A stretch of 64,000 nucleotides of DNA. Origin: Halobacteriales archaeon QS_1_69_70 (lineage in GTDB: Archaea > Halobacteriota > Halobacteria > Halobacteriales > Haloarculaceae). The position numbers and the translations under genes are program-made. The notes beneath the pieces were generated by a model. That model was not told the origin of the DNA and made no database searches. It was given only the letters and a program-made list of their open reading frames with translations. Shown here piece after piece: positions 45,195-53,660 of the stretch. Position 1 is the stretch's first letter. Each line of letters begins with the position of its first letter. The DNA is taken from assembly GCA_003021005.1 (NCBI GenBank), contig PXRI01000013.1, forward strand, positions 86,215 to 150,214. Direction: 5' to 3'.

Positions 45195-46020
45195 GGCCGC
45201 CGCCAACGGCCAGCTGGCGCTGCTCCTGGAGGTCGCCGGCACGCCGAAACCGGGCAACGTCGACCGGCGGCGGGAGTACCCGGACCTCCGGTTCGAGCAC
45301 TTCCTCGCTGGAGCGGTCGGCGCCCGCCCGGGCCTGGAGCGCGCCGCAGGCGACGGCCCCCTCGGCGAGGCGTTCGAGAGGGCCATCGGGGGCATGAGCG
45401 CACAGTCCGGGGGGAACACCCAGTTCGGCGCGCTCCTCTTGCTCGCGCCGCTCGTCCGTGCCGCGGCGACGGACCGACTCGATCCGGAGGGCGCCACCTC
45501 GGTCGTCGCGGAGACGACCGTCGCCGGCGCGTGTGCCTTCTACCGCGCGTTCGACCACGTCGACGTGGCGGTCGGGGAGCCGCCGGCCGACCTCGCGGAC
45601 CTCGACGTCCGGCTGGGCAGCGACGCCCTCGAGGCGGTCCGGGACCGCGGGGTCACGCTCGCCGAGGTCATGGCGCTGTCGGCCGACGTCGACGGCGTCG
45701 CCGCCGAGTGGACGACGGGCTTCCCGCGGAGCTTCGAGGCGGCCGAGCGGCTCCTGTCGGACGACGGTCCCGTCTCCCGGCGGGTCTCTCGGTGCTTCCT
45801 CCGGGTGCTGGCCGAGGAGCCGGACACCTTCGTCGTCACGCGGAACGGCCGGGAGGTCGCCGAGGAGGTCGTTCGGCGGGCCCGCGCCGTCCTCGACGGG
45901 GATGCCGACGCCGTGGCGCTGGCCGATGACCTCGTCGACCGCGGCGTCAATCCCGGGACGTCGGCCGACATCACGGCGGCCGCGGTGTTCGTCGCGCTCG
46001 AGCGCGGTCTGGAGGTGTGA
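45187..46020 (+). CDS. CitG-like triphosphoribosyl-dephospho-CoA synthase family protein
   Basis: A 277-residue protein of the CitG/MdcB family with the N-terminal VAGTPKPGNVDRRREYPDLR, the central AIGGMSAQSGGNTQFGALLL and the C-terminal RGVNPGTSADITAAAVFVAL, all near-invariant in the family. In bacteria such enzymes make the CoA-derived prosthetic group of citrate lyase; haloarchaea lack that lyase, so the archaeal member probably serves another cofactor. Its ATG overlaps the previous stop by eight bases, and its stop is overlapped by the DUF447 start, so it is strictly coupled. Likely works in the same, still unassigned pathway. Confidence 0.85.
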   Translation: MREAAANGQLALLLEVAGTPKPGNVDRRREYPDLRFEHFLAGAVGARPGLERAAGDGPLGEAFERAIGGMSAQSGGNTQFGALLLLAPLVRAAATDRLDPEGATSVVAETTVAGACAFYRAFDHVDVAVGEPPADLADLDVRLGSDALEAVRDRGVTLAEVMALSADVDGVAAEWTTGFPRSFEAAERLLSDDGPVSRRVSRCFLRVLAEEPDTFVVTRNGREVAEEVVRRARAVLDGDADAVALADDLVDRGVNPGTSADITAAAVFVALERGLEV

Positions 46021-46604
46021 GCGTGGGCGAGGACGCCGACGCGGCGGGATGGCCACTCGAGCTCCGGGGCGTCACGGAGGCCGTCGTCACCACGCGGGGG
46101 CCGAACGACCGCTGGAACCTCGCCGCCCTCGGGCTGTTCGCCGGCGACCCCGTCACCGCCCGCACGTGGGGCCGGACCCGCACCCGCCGGAACTTCTCGG
46201 CGCGCGGCGGCGGCTTCGTCCAGTTCACCCGCGACGCCGTCGACTTCGTGGACGCGGCGTGCTCGGTCCGCGAACTCGACGACCCGGTGCTTGCGAGCGC
46301 CGATGCATGGGTCCGGGTCGACAGCACGGTGGTCGAGTCCGGCACCGAGGGGGAGACGGAGTGGGTCGAGTGGGCGCTCGAGCCGGTCGAGACCCACGTC
46401 GAGCGCCGCATCGTGCCGACCACGAACCGGGGGCACGCAGCCGTCGTCGAGGCGACGGTGGCGGCCTCCCGGCTCGACGTCGCCGGGTACGCCGCCGAGG
46501 ACCTCCGGGACCGCATCTCCTTTTTCGCCCGCGTGGTCGACCGCTGCGGGAGCGCCCGTGCGGCGGAGGCGTTCCGACGGCTCCGTGAGCACGAAGACCT
46601 GTAG
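46017..46604 (+). CDS. DUF447 family protein (FMN split-barrel type)
   Basis: A 195-residue DUF447 protein. It begins with the family's RGVTEAVVTTRGPNDRWNLA and LGLFAGDPVTARTWGRTRTR, followed by GGFVQFTRDAVDFVDAACS and the C-terminal helical part AAEDLRDRISFFARVVDRC. Structures of the family are flavin-binding split barrels. The GTG start at 46017 overlaps the CitG-like stop (GTGA). It is the last gene of the coupled cofD run. A T6 tract follows 20-30 bases after the stop. Enzymatic role unknown. Confidence 0.85.
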   Translation: MSVGEDADAAGWPLELRGVTEAVVTTRGPNDRWNLAALGLFAGDPVTARTWGRTRTRRNFSARGGGFVQFTRDAVDFVDAACSVRELDDPVLASADAWVRVDSTVVESGTEGETEWVEWALEPVETHVERRIVPTTNRGHAAVVEATVAASRLDVAGYAAEDLRDRISFFARVVDRCGSARAAEAFRRLREHEDL

Positions 46605-46623
46605 CGGCCGTCGGTCGGGCTTT

Positions 46624-46664
46624 CGAACCTTTTTTGAACGCCACCCCGGTAGGACCGGACACTA
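46624..46664 (+). promoter_or_regulatory. Junction between the cofD operon and rps17e
   Basis: The DUF447 stop is followed by a pyrimidine-rich stretch with a run of six T (about 46628-46634), a possible haloarchaeal termination signal. The rps17e ATG follows about 30 bases later, so the T-rich element could also form part of its promoter. Confidence 0.35.
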
Positions 46665-46856
46665 ATGGCCATAAAGCCCGCCTACGTCAAGAAGACTGCC
46701 AAACTCCTCATGGAGCGATACCCGGATGCCTTCGGCGACGACTTCGAGCACAACAAGGAGCTCGTGACCGAACTGACGAACGTCGACTCCAAGGGCGTCC
46801 GCAACCGCATCGCCGGGTACATCACGCGCAAACAGCAGCCCGCCCAGCCCGCCTGA
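46665..46856 (+). CDS. rps17e: 30S ribosomal protein S17e
   Basis: A 63-residue small-subunit ribosomal protein shared by archaea and eukaryotes. [20 protein letters not shown] is followed by the conserved [20 protein letters not shown] and AGYITRKQ. Length and sequence are standard for haloarchaea. It is a core gene and anchors the window as archaeal. It sits alone, 60 bases after the DUF447 gene. Confidence 0.95.
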   Translation: MAIKPAYVKKTAKLLMERYPDAFGDDFEHNKELVTELTNVDSKGVRNRIAGYITRKQQPAQPA

Positions 46857-47008
46857 TCGCGGTCATCACCGTTCTGACGGACTGCGTACCGTCGCTCCTC
46901 CACCCCGCCCATCGACCGGTGGCTGGACCGACCCCGCGTCGTCGCTCCCACGGTCGACGACTGTGCTAGTCACAACCATTTTCCACGTGTTCGCCGTAGC
47001 TTGCGTCG

Positions 47009-48043
47009 ATGGCGCGACGCGTCGCGGTCCTGGGCGCCACCGGCGCCGTCGGACAGCGCCTGGTCCAGCTACTCGACCCGCACCCAGAGTTCGAGATCGC
47101 GGCCCTCACCGCCTCCGCGTCCAGCGCCGGCCGAACGTATACCGACGCCGCGAAGTGGCGCCTCGACACCCCGATTCCGGACGGCGTCGCCGACGTCACC
47201 GTCCACGAAACCGACCCGGAGGCGGTCCCGGACGACGTCGCGCTCTGCTTTTCCTCCTTGCCCTCCGACGTCGCCGCGACTGTCGAGGAAGCCTTCGTCG
47301 AGGCGGGCTTCGTCGTCTCCTCGAACTCCTCGAACGCCCGGATGGACGCGGACGTCCCGCTGACAGTCCCCGAGGTCAACGCCGACCACCTCGCCCTGGT
47401 CGAGGTCCAGCGCGATCTGCGCGGCTGGGACGGCGCCCTGGTGAAGAACCCGAACTGCTCGACGATCACGATGGTACCGACGCTTGCGGCCCTCGACCGG
47501 TTCGGTCTCGAGGCCGTCCACGTGGCGACCCTGCAGGCGGTCTCCGGCGCCGGCTACGACGGGGTCACCTCGATGGAGATCCTCGACAACGTCCTCCCGC
47601 ACATCGGCGGCGAGGCGGCAAAGATGGAGACCGAGACCCGCAAGCTCCTGGGCACGTTCGACGGCGCGGCCGTGGACCACCACGACGCCGACGTCTCGGC
47701 GACCTGCAACCGCGTGCCGACGCTCGACGGCCACCTCGAGAACGTCTGGGCGGAGTTGGCCGAGGACCCGACGCCGGCCGCGGCCGCCGACGAAATGGCG
47801 GCCTACCCCAGCCTCGGGCTGTACTCCTCGCCGGACCCGCTCATCGAGGTGTTCGACGCCCCGGACCGCCCCCAGCCCCGGCTCGACCGGATGGTCGGCG
47901 ACGGGATGGCCGTCGCCGCCGGCGGCGTCGAACGGACGGACGGCGGCGTCAAATATGACTGCCTGGCGCACAACACCCTCCGCGGCGCCGCCGGTGCCAG
48001 CGTCCTCAACGGCGAGCTGCTGCTCGATCGGGGGTACGTCTGA
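47009..48043 (+). CDS. asd: Aspartate-semialdehyde dehydrogenase
   Basis: A 344-residue enzyme that reduces aspartyl phosphate to aspartate semialdehyde for lysine, threonine and methionine synthesis. The NADP motif VAVLGATGAVGQRLVQLL is at the N-terminus, the catalytic Cys150 in VKNPNCSTITMVPTLA, and the substrate segments QAVSGAGYDGVTSMEI and CNRVPTLDGHLENVWAEL follow. These mark the archaeal/fungal type. Length is normal. It is monocistronic, with a membrane-protein gene about 120 bases downstream on the same strand. Confidence 0.93.
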   Translation: MARRVAVLGATGAVGQRLVQLLDPHPEFEIAALTASASSAGRTYTDAAKWRLDTPIPDGVADVTVHETDPEAVPDDVALCFSSLPSDVAATVEEAFVEAGFVVSSNSSNARMDADVPLTVPEVNADHLALVEVQRDLRGWDGALVKNPNCSTITMVPTLAALDRFGLEAVHVATLQAVSGAGYDGVTSMEILDNVLPHIGGEAAKMETETRKLLGTFDGAAVDHHDADVSATCNRVPTLDGHLENVWAELAEDPTPAAAADEMAAYPSLGLYSSPDPLIEVFDAPDRPQPRLDRMVGDGMAVAAGGVERTDGGVKYDCLAHNTLRGAAGASVLNGELLLDRGYV

Positions 48044-48160
48044 TACTGTCGGCGGCCCCGGGGCCTTCGTCGGTGTCACGGGAAACCGGGCCGACTGCAA
48101 TGCGGCTCGCCGCGTGCAACGAACCGAACCGTTCTAAAGGGTGCGTGGAGACTGTCACGT

Positions 48161-48652
48161 ATGCTCGGCCAGTTCGTCGGCCACCGGCCGCGCGTGACCC
48201 TGTACTTCGGGCTACTCGCCGCCGGTCTCTCGCTCATCGCGGCCGGGCTCGAGGCGGCGCGGCTGGCCGTCGTGGGCCCGTTGGACCCCTCGGCATCCGC
48301 CGGCTACGCCGCCGTCGGCCTCTCGGCGGGCCTGGCGATGTCGTTTCTCGCCGCCTACGTCAACGAGAGCCTCGTGTCGGGCTGGCTGGTCGGGGCCGTC
48401 CCGGCCGCCGGGCGGGTCGGCGGACTGACGCTCCAGGGCACGGCCGTCGGGCCCGCGGCGGCCGCCTACGGGACGGCAGGCGTCGGGTTCGTCCTCGGCG
48501 GCGTGAGCTACGGGCTCGCGGCCGAGAAACTCCGACGGGAGACGGTCGCCGCGGACCTGCATGCGGCGACCCCGCGGGTCACGTCGACGGCGCTCGCGCT
48601 CGCGTCGGTCGGCCTCGGGATCGCGTGTCTCGTCGTGGTCCCGACGCTGTAG
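48161..48652 (+). CDS. Small polytopic membrane protein
   Basis: A 163-residue protein with about five hydrophobic segments separated by short charged turns (MLGQFVGHRPRVTLYFGLLA at the start, a conserved-looking SYGLAAEKLRRETVAADLH near residue 115). A ttctaaagg element 25-30 bases upstream of ATG 48161 suits a leaderless promoter. Family not recognised. It ends convergently toward the dehydrogenase gene. Confidence 0.68.
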   Translation: MLGQFVGHRPRVTLYFGLLAAGLSLIAAGLEAARLAVVGPLDPSASAGYAAVGLSAGLAMSFLAAYVNESLVSGWLVGAVPAAGRVGGLTLQGTAVGPAAAAYGTAGVGFVLGGVSYGLAAEKLRRETVAADLHAATPRVTSTALALASVGLGIACLVVVPTL

Positions 48653-48708
48653 TGACGTCGGGGTCGTCCCCCGGAACCCCGTCATCGGTCCGGGTAGGCG
48701 ACCCCCGG

Positions 48709-49683
48709 TTACGCCCGTTCGGCCGGGTCGACCGCGTTCACGAGCGGCCGGTCGTCCTCGAGCCGCGCCACGTTGTCGGCGACAAGGGCCGCGAGGCGCT
48801 CGTAGTACTCCGGCGTCGCGCCGGCGGTGTGCGGCGTGACGACCACGTCGTCGAGGCCCCACAGCGGGTGGTCGTCCGGCAGGGGTTCGGGGTCGGTGAC
48901 GTCCAGCACCGCCCCGCCGAGGCGGCCACGCCGGAGCGTCCGGACCAGCGCGTCGGTGTCCACGACCGGCCCGCGGGCGACGTTGACGAGGACGGCGTCC
49001 GGCGGGAGAGTCCGGAGGGCCTCGGCCCCGACCAGGCCGCGTGTCTCGTCGGTGAGCGGACAGCAGAGGACGAGGAAGTCGGTGCCGGCGAGCGCGTCGT
49101 GGAGGTCGTCCGGCCCGAGGACCTCGTCGGTGGGGCCGCCGGCCTCGGGGTGTCGGCGCACCCCGATGGTGGTCACGTCGAACGGCTCGAGCCGCTCGGC
49201 GACCGCGGTCCCGATGGCCCCGAGGCCGACGACGGTGACGGTCGAGCCGGCGACCTCCCCGGGGTTGGTCGGCTGCCAGTGGTCCGCGCGGGCGGCCTCG
49301 TGGAGCCGCCGGGACACGGAGAGGACGGCACCGACCGCATGCTCTGCGGCGTTCGGCGCGTGGACCCCGGCCGCACTCGTGACGGCGACATCGGCCGCCG
49401 CCAGCGCGTCGTGGGGCAGGTGGCCGGTGCCGGCGTAAGTACACGCGAAGAGGTCCAACTCCGCCACCGGCTCGAGCAGTTCTGGATCGATGCGCGGCCC
49501 CGTAACGACGTCGGCCGAAGCCACGTACTCCCGTTCCTCGGCCGGCGTCCGCGCGTGGACGACGGTGTGGTCGGGGAGCCGGTCCCGGAGCGCGTCGGCG
49601 TAGTCGGCCGCCGGCAGCCGGTGGACGCCCTCCCGCAGGACGAGCAGGTCCATGCCCTCGCCTTCGACGCCCGGGGTACTCAT
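48709..49683 (-). CDS. D-2-hydroxyacid dehydrogenase
   Basis: A 324-residue NAD-dependent D-isomer dehydrogenase. The nucleotide-binding motif is VVGLGAIGTAVAERLEPF. The Arg/Glu/His catalytic set is visible as VNVARGPVVDTDAL, DVTDPEPLPDDHPLW and VVVTPHTAGATPEYYERLA. The N-terminal lid carries TGPRIDPELLEPVAELDLFA and SAAGVHAPNAAEHAVGAVL. It probably converts a 2-ketoacid such as glyoxylate, hydroxypyruvate or a phosphoglycerate-like compound. ATG 49683 is the first Met that keeps the family N-terminus; the frame is open further but looks antisense. Confidence 0.88.
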   Translation of the reverse strand: MSTPGVEGEGMDLLVLREGVHRLPAADYADALRDRLPDHTVVHARTPAEEREYVASADVVTGPRIDPELLEPVAELDLFACTYAGTGHLPHDALAAADVAVTSAAGVHAPNAAEHAVGAVLSVSRRLHEAARADHWQPTNPGEVAGSTVTVVGLGAIGTAVAERLEPFDVTTIGVRRHPEAGGPTDEVLGPDDLHDALAGTDFLVLCCPLTDETRGLVGAEALRTLPPDAVLVNVARGPVVDTDALVRTLRRGRLGGAVLDVTDPEPLPDDHPLWGLDDVVVTPHTAGATPEYYERLAALVADNVARLEDDRPLVNAVDPAERA

Positions 49684-50061
49684 ACTGCCGGACGCGACGG
49701 CACGGATCGCGGCCCGGTCTCCCGTCACGGTCACCCCGATGCGTGGACTGGTACCGATTCGGCCATCCGCGGAACACGTCCGGTGGTATCACCCCGGTTC
49801 CCGGGGCTTGAGGACCCCCGGAAGATGCCCGCAGGGATGACCGCGACCGTCCGGAGTCGGCGTCGGCAGTCCCGGCGTCGCACGCGCCGGCGTCGGGGTA
49901 CGGGGCGGTCGGAACGCGAGAGATCACAGCCACCGGACGGCGGGCCGGACACCGCCGCCGTCGGGCGGTCCGGGCGGTTCCAGTCGAAACCGAGGACGGC
50001 CCCGAGGTGCCGGGGAAGCTCACCGGCTGGGGTAGATTTAATACACCCCGTGACATACATT
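49684..50061. other. Gene-free region before the structured-RNA candidate
   Basis: No protein gene is supported here. The open frames crossing it are Arg/Ser/Pro-rich shadows. The right end contains an AT-rich promoter-like element described separately. Confidence 0.5.
50037..50043 (+). promoter_or_regulatory. TATA-like element before a structured non-coding region
   Basis: TTTAATA at 50037-50043 is the best TATA match on the plus strand in this GC-rich kilobase. Transcription would start near 50062-50070, where no good start codon and no recognisable protein follow. Confidence 0.4.
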
Positions 50062-50540
50062 GACATCCCCACTGAGGCCGTGGGAGCGCGCGGACGTCCC
50101 GTCCCGAATCGGCGACAGCCGAGACGGGGCAGGATGGGGGCCGACACCGACGCGTCCAGACGGGCGAAAAGGTCCAGGTCCCGAAGGAGAACCGAAGCGA
50201 CCCGACGCGCCGCCGCCGCGGCGGTGGCGGACGAAGACCAACTAGCGGACCACGCGCAAGCGGGGTTCGTGAACACGACGGCACGCCGGGGCGACCCGGC
50301 TAACGGGCGGTTGCGACGGCGACGCCGGTGAGATACCGGCTGCCGCCGGTCGAGGCGGCCGGACGAGACCGACTCAGGTCGGTCGAAGTCCACCGCCGCC
50401 GTCGACGCCGGCAAGACCCGGTGGGACTCCGGGTAAAGCCAGGCGACCACCCAACCGGCGGTGGAACCCCGCCGAAAGCCGCCGCCGGTCGTGCGGGCCG
50501 TGGACAACGTCTCCCGGGCGCGCGCAGCCCCCGCGGTTCT
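50062..50540 (+). ncRNA. Candidate structured RNA of unknown family
   Basis: Behind a TATA element, this stretch has no supportable protein but many closed hairpins. CCCGTC (50098-50103) pairs with GACGGG (50123-50128), enclosing a five-base bulge and TCGGC/GCCGA around a GACA tetraloop. ACCGGC (50335-50340) pairs with GCCGGT (50345-50350). GACCGAC (50367-50373) pairs with GTCGGTC (50378-50384). ACCCGG (50416-50421) pairs with CCGGGT (50429-50434). ACCGGCGG (50454-50461) pairs with CCGCCGGT (50482-50489). It does not show the conserved RNase P or SRP RNA segments I know. The start, with tgacatccccactgaggc, loosely recalls 3' ends of IS1341-type tnpB elements, so an element remnant is the main alternative. 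Confidence 0.3.
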
Positions 50541-50623
50541 CGGTGGGTCCTTCACACTCTTCAGCGACTGCGCCGGTGGACCGGGAGTGGCGCGACTGCC
50601 GAACCGTCCCGCCGGCCGCCCGC

Positions 50624-51433
50624 TTACTCGCCGACGAACTCCGGAGCCTCCTCGTCGCCGAACGCCGCGTGCCCGCGGGCGTAATCCTCGGTGTTCGTCA
50701 GGCCGGCAATGGCGTCGGCCTCCTCGCCGAGGTGGCGCTCGAGGGACTGCTCGAAGCTCCGGTGGAGGAGTCGCTTCGTCGCGCCGTAGGCCCGGGTGGG
50801 GCCCGCCGCGAGCCGCTCGGCCTCGGCCGCGAGCCGCTCGGCCTCGGCCGCGAGCCGCTCGTCCAGCTCGTCGTCAGGCACCCGTTCGGTCGCCAGCCCC
50901 ACGTCGACGGCCTCGCGTCCGGACACCGGCTCGTCACGGACGGCGAGTTCCTGGGCGCGCCGGAGGCCGACGAGCCGCGGCAGGAGGTACGTGGAGCCGC
51001 CGTCGCCCGACAGCCCGATGCGGGGGTAGGCGAACTCGAGGCGGGCGCCCTCGGCGACCAGGACGACGTCGCCACAGAGGGCCGGGCCCAGCCCGCCGCC
51101 GGCGGCGACGCCGTTGACGCCGGTGACGACCGGCTTCGGCGCCCGGAGGAGGCTCCCGACGAACTCGTGGAGGTGGCCGGCGAACCCGCGGAGCCGTGCC
51201 TCGTCGGTGCCGTCCCCCGCCAGGGTCGTCAGGTCGGCGCCGGTGTTGAACGCCGGCCCGTTCCCCGTGACGGCGAGACAGCGGACGCCGTCGTCGCTGA
51301 CCAGGTCGTGGGCGGCGTCGACGAGTTCCTCGGCCATCCGCCGGTCGAGGGTGTTGTGCGCGTCGGGACGGTCGAAGGCCAGCCGGGCCACGGCGCCGGT
51401 CCGGGTCACCTCGATGGTCTCGTAGTCGGCCAT
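50624..51433 (-). CDS. Enoyl-CoA hydratase/isomerase family protein
   Basis: A 269-residue crotonase-fold protein. The oxyanion-hole segments are FNTGADLTTL and GVNGVAAGGGLGPALCGDVV. The second catalytic region IGLSGDGGSTYLLPRLVG has Asp-Gly-Gly where hydratases carry a Glu, as in the PaaG/PaaB-like isomerases. It probably acts on an acyl-CoA ring or double-bond isomer. ATG 51433 is the family start (MADYETIEVTRTG). The helix near residue 195 contains an in-frame 21-base tandem repeat giving LAAEAER twice, described separately. It lies on the same strand as hisD, 88 bases downstream. Confidence 0.85.
   Translation of the reverse strand: MADYETIEVTRTGAVARLAFDRPDAHNTLDRRMAEELVDAAHDLVSDDGVRCLAVTGNGPAFNTGADLTTLAGDGTDEARLRGFAGHLHEFVGSLLRAPKPVVTGVNGVAAGGGLGPALCGDVVLVAEGARLEFAYPRIGLSGDGGSTYLLPRLVGLRRAQELAVRDEPVSGREAVDVGLATERVPDDELDERLAAEAERLAAEAERLAAGPTRAYGATKRLLHRSFEQSLERHLGEEADAIAGLTNTEDYARGHAAFGDEEAPEFVGE
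50805..50861 (-). repeat. In-frame 21-base tandem repeat (2.7 copies)
   Basis: The unit gccgcgagccgctcggcctc plus g repeats exactly at 50805-50825, 50826-50846 and partly 50847-50861. On the coding strand each unit encodes the heptad LAAEAER within an alpha-helix of the enoyl-CoA hydratase. Copies are identical, so the expansion is recent or still slipping. Confidence 0.85.
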
Positions 51434-51521
51434 GGTGGCCCGTCGGGGGCCGGAGTCATAAACGGCGGCGGCCGCGGCGGATCGGTGGACGTGTCGGGCC
51501 AGGGGTCGGCGACCGGCGGGC

Positions 51522-52802
51522 TCACCCGGCGTCGTCGTCGAACCGGCGCTCGACGCTTTCGGCGTGGGCCTCCAGGCCCTCGGCGCGGGCGAGCGTGGTG
51601 ACGGTATCCCGGAGGTCGGCGAGGGCCTCGCGGTCGAGCTTCTGGACCGTCGTCGAGCGGAGGAAGTGGTCCACCGAGAGGCCGCCGGCGACGGCGGCCC
51701 CGCCGCCCGTCGGGAGGACGTGGTTCGGGCCGCTGGCGTAGTCGCCGGCGGCCACGGGCGAGTGGGGGCCGAGGAAGACGCTGCCGGCGGAGTCGATCCG
51801 GTCCAGGACGGCCTCGTCGTCGTCGGTGACGATGGCGAGGTGTTCGGCGGCGTAGGCCTCGGCGAACAGCACCGCCTCGGACAGCGACCGGGCGAGGAAC
51901 ACGCCCGAGGCGTCCTCGTCGAGGGCGCCCGCGATGACCTCGCTCCGGGCTCGCTCGTCGACCTGGCGCTCGCAGGCCTGGAGGACCGCCTCCGCGATCT
52001 CCTCGTCGTCGGTGACGCAGGCGACCGACGCTCGGGTGTCGTGTTCGGCCTGTGCGAGCATGTCGGCGGCGACCAAGTCGGGGTCGGCGGTCGCGTCACA
52101 GACCACCAAAAGCTCCGACGGGCCGGCGAGGAAGTCGACCTCGACGTCGCCCCGGACCTCGGCCTTCGCCGCCGTCACGTAGGCGTTGCCGGGACCGACG
52201 ACCTTCCGGACGGCCGGGACGGTCTCGGTGCCGTACGCGAGGGCGGCCACCGCCTGGGCGCCGCCGACCTGGTAGACGGCGTCGGCGCCGGCGACGTGGA
52301 TAGCCGCCAGCGTGGCCTCGTCCAACTCGTCGGCCGGCGGCGTGGTGACGGCGACGTGGTCGACGCCCGCCACCGTCGCCGGGATGACGCCCATGAGCGC
52401 GCTGGAGGGGTAGGCGGCGGTGCCGCCGGGTGCGTACACGCCGACGCGGTCGAGCGGGCGGAACCGCCGGCCGAGTTCCCGGCCGTCGAAGGTGTCGCGC
52501 CAGTCGGTCGGGAGCTGCCGTTCGTGGAACGCCCGGACGTTCCGGGCGGCGGCCTCGATGGCCTCGCGGAGGTCGTCGTCGACGGCGTCGTAGGCGCGCT
52601 CGGCCTCGTCGGTCACCTCCAGGTGGCCGACCTCGACGTCGTCGAACTCGCCGGCGTACGCCCGCAGCGCCGCGTCGCCCTCCCGCCTGACGCGGTCGAC
52701 GATGTCGGCGACCTCATCCCGGACCGCCGCCACGCCGGCGTCGCGCTGGAAACACGCGGCGCGTTCGTCGGGCGAGAGATCAGCGACGACTCTGACGTCC
52801 AT
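51522..52802 (-). CDS. hisD: Histidinol dehydrogenase
   Basis: A 426-residue zinc enzyme for the last two steps of histidine synthesis (histidinol to histidine). The family segments are all present: VGVYAPGGTAAYPSSALMGV, QVGGAQAVAALAYGTETVPA, KVVGPGNAYVTAAKAEV, DFLAGPSELLVVCDATADPD, AQAEHDTRASVACVT, AEHLAIVT and GDYASGPNHVLPTGGGA. They include the zinc and substrate His and Glu residues. ATG 52802 is the family start. It is not in a his operon here, as usual in haloarchaea. It is divergent from the dtxR-type gene. Confidence 0.93.
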   Translation of the reverse strand: MDVRVVADLSPDERAACFQRDAGVAAVRDEVADIVDRVRREGDAALRAYAGEFDDVEVGHLEVTDEAERAYDAVDDDLREAIEAAARNVRAFHERQLPTDWRDTFDGRELGRRFRPLDRVGVYAPGGTAAYPSSALMGVIPATVAGVDHVAVTTPPADELDEATLAAIHVAGADAVYQVGGAQAVAALAYGTETVPAVRKVVGPGNAYVTAAKAEVRGDVEVDFLAGPSELLVVCDATADPDLVAADMLAQAEHDTRASVACVTDDEEIAEAVLQACERQVDERARSEVIAGALDEDASGVFLARSLSEAVLFAEAYAAEHLAIVTDDDEAVLDRIDSAGSVFLGPHSPVAAGDYASGPNHVLPTGGGAAVAGGLSVDHFLRSTTVQKLDREALADLRDTVTTLARAEGLEAHAESVERRFDDDAG

Positions 52803-52989
52803 GGGCGGCCGGTCGGCCCGGTCGTGGAAAGCGGTTTCCCATCTGCATCCCTTACGACCGGACGGTCGAGCGAGCGGTCCAACGGGCGCTTTCCCGAGCC
52901 GGCGGCTCCGAGGGGTACCTGGGCGATCAGGTCCGGAACGCCGTCGAACGGAGGAAAGCCCTATCACCCGCGGGGTCGTGGTCCGGACG

Positions 52990-53660
52990 ATGCTTTCGGC
53001 CGTCATGGAGGCCTACATCAAGGCGATATACGCTATCCAGGGCGAGGGCGACGAGCGCGTCAGCACCTCGGCGCTGGCCGACGCCCTCGACGTGACGGCC
53101 CCGACGGTCTCCAGCATGCTGAAGACCCTCGAGGAGCGCGGGCTCGTCCGTCGCGAGGAGTACCACGGGGTCACACTGACGGAGGAGGGTGAGTCGTCGC
53201 CCTCGAGATCCTCCGGCACCACCGGCTGCACGAGGCGTTTCTCACCGAACGGCTGGACTACGACTGGGCGGACATCCACGAGGAGGCCGACCGGCTCGAG
53301 CACCACGTCTCAGCGGAACTCGCCGACCGCATCGCCGAGACGCTGGACAACCCGGGGGTGGACCCCCACGGCGACCCCATCGCGGACGCGGACCTCGAAC
53401 TCCCGGAGGCCGGCGAGACGAGCCGGCTGTCGACGGCCGACGAGGGCGACCGCGTCGTCGTCCGGCGGATCCGCCACCAGGGCGACGAGGAGCTCCGTTA
53501 CCTGTCGGCCGCCGGGATCGAGCCCGGCGTCGAGCTCGACGTGCTCGAGGTCGCGCCGTTCGGCCTCGTCACCGTCGACACGCCCGCGGGCGAACAGAGC
53601 CTCCCCGAGGACGTCGCGAGCCTCATCGAGACGGCAGCAGCGACCGAAGCTGAGGCCTGA
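52990..53660 (+). pseudogene. DtxR/MntR-family metal-dependent repressor, frameshifted
   Basis: From ATG 52990 the frame encodes MEAYIKAIYAIQGEGDERVS, the winged helix with LADALDVTAPTVSSMLKTLE and GLVRREEYHGVTLTEEGE, then runs off near 53192. The family sequence continues one base out of frame with VALEILRHHRLHEAFLTERL, WADIHEEADRLEHHVSAELA, the metal-site and SH3-like part DEGDRVVVRRIRHQGDEELR, and ends at 53660. The sequence gagtcgtcgcc at the junction is one base short of the expected gag-nnn-gtc-gcc. Intact, it would be a ferrous- or manganese-responsive repressor. Its neighbours to the right form an iron-siderophore operon with DtxR-type operators. Confidence 0.8.

Noticed and set aside
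50062..50540. RNase P RNA or SRP RNA
   Set aside because: The conserved segments of archaeal RNase P RNA (GAGGAAAGTCC, ACAGAAA) and of SRP helix 8 were looked for and not found.
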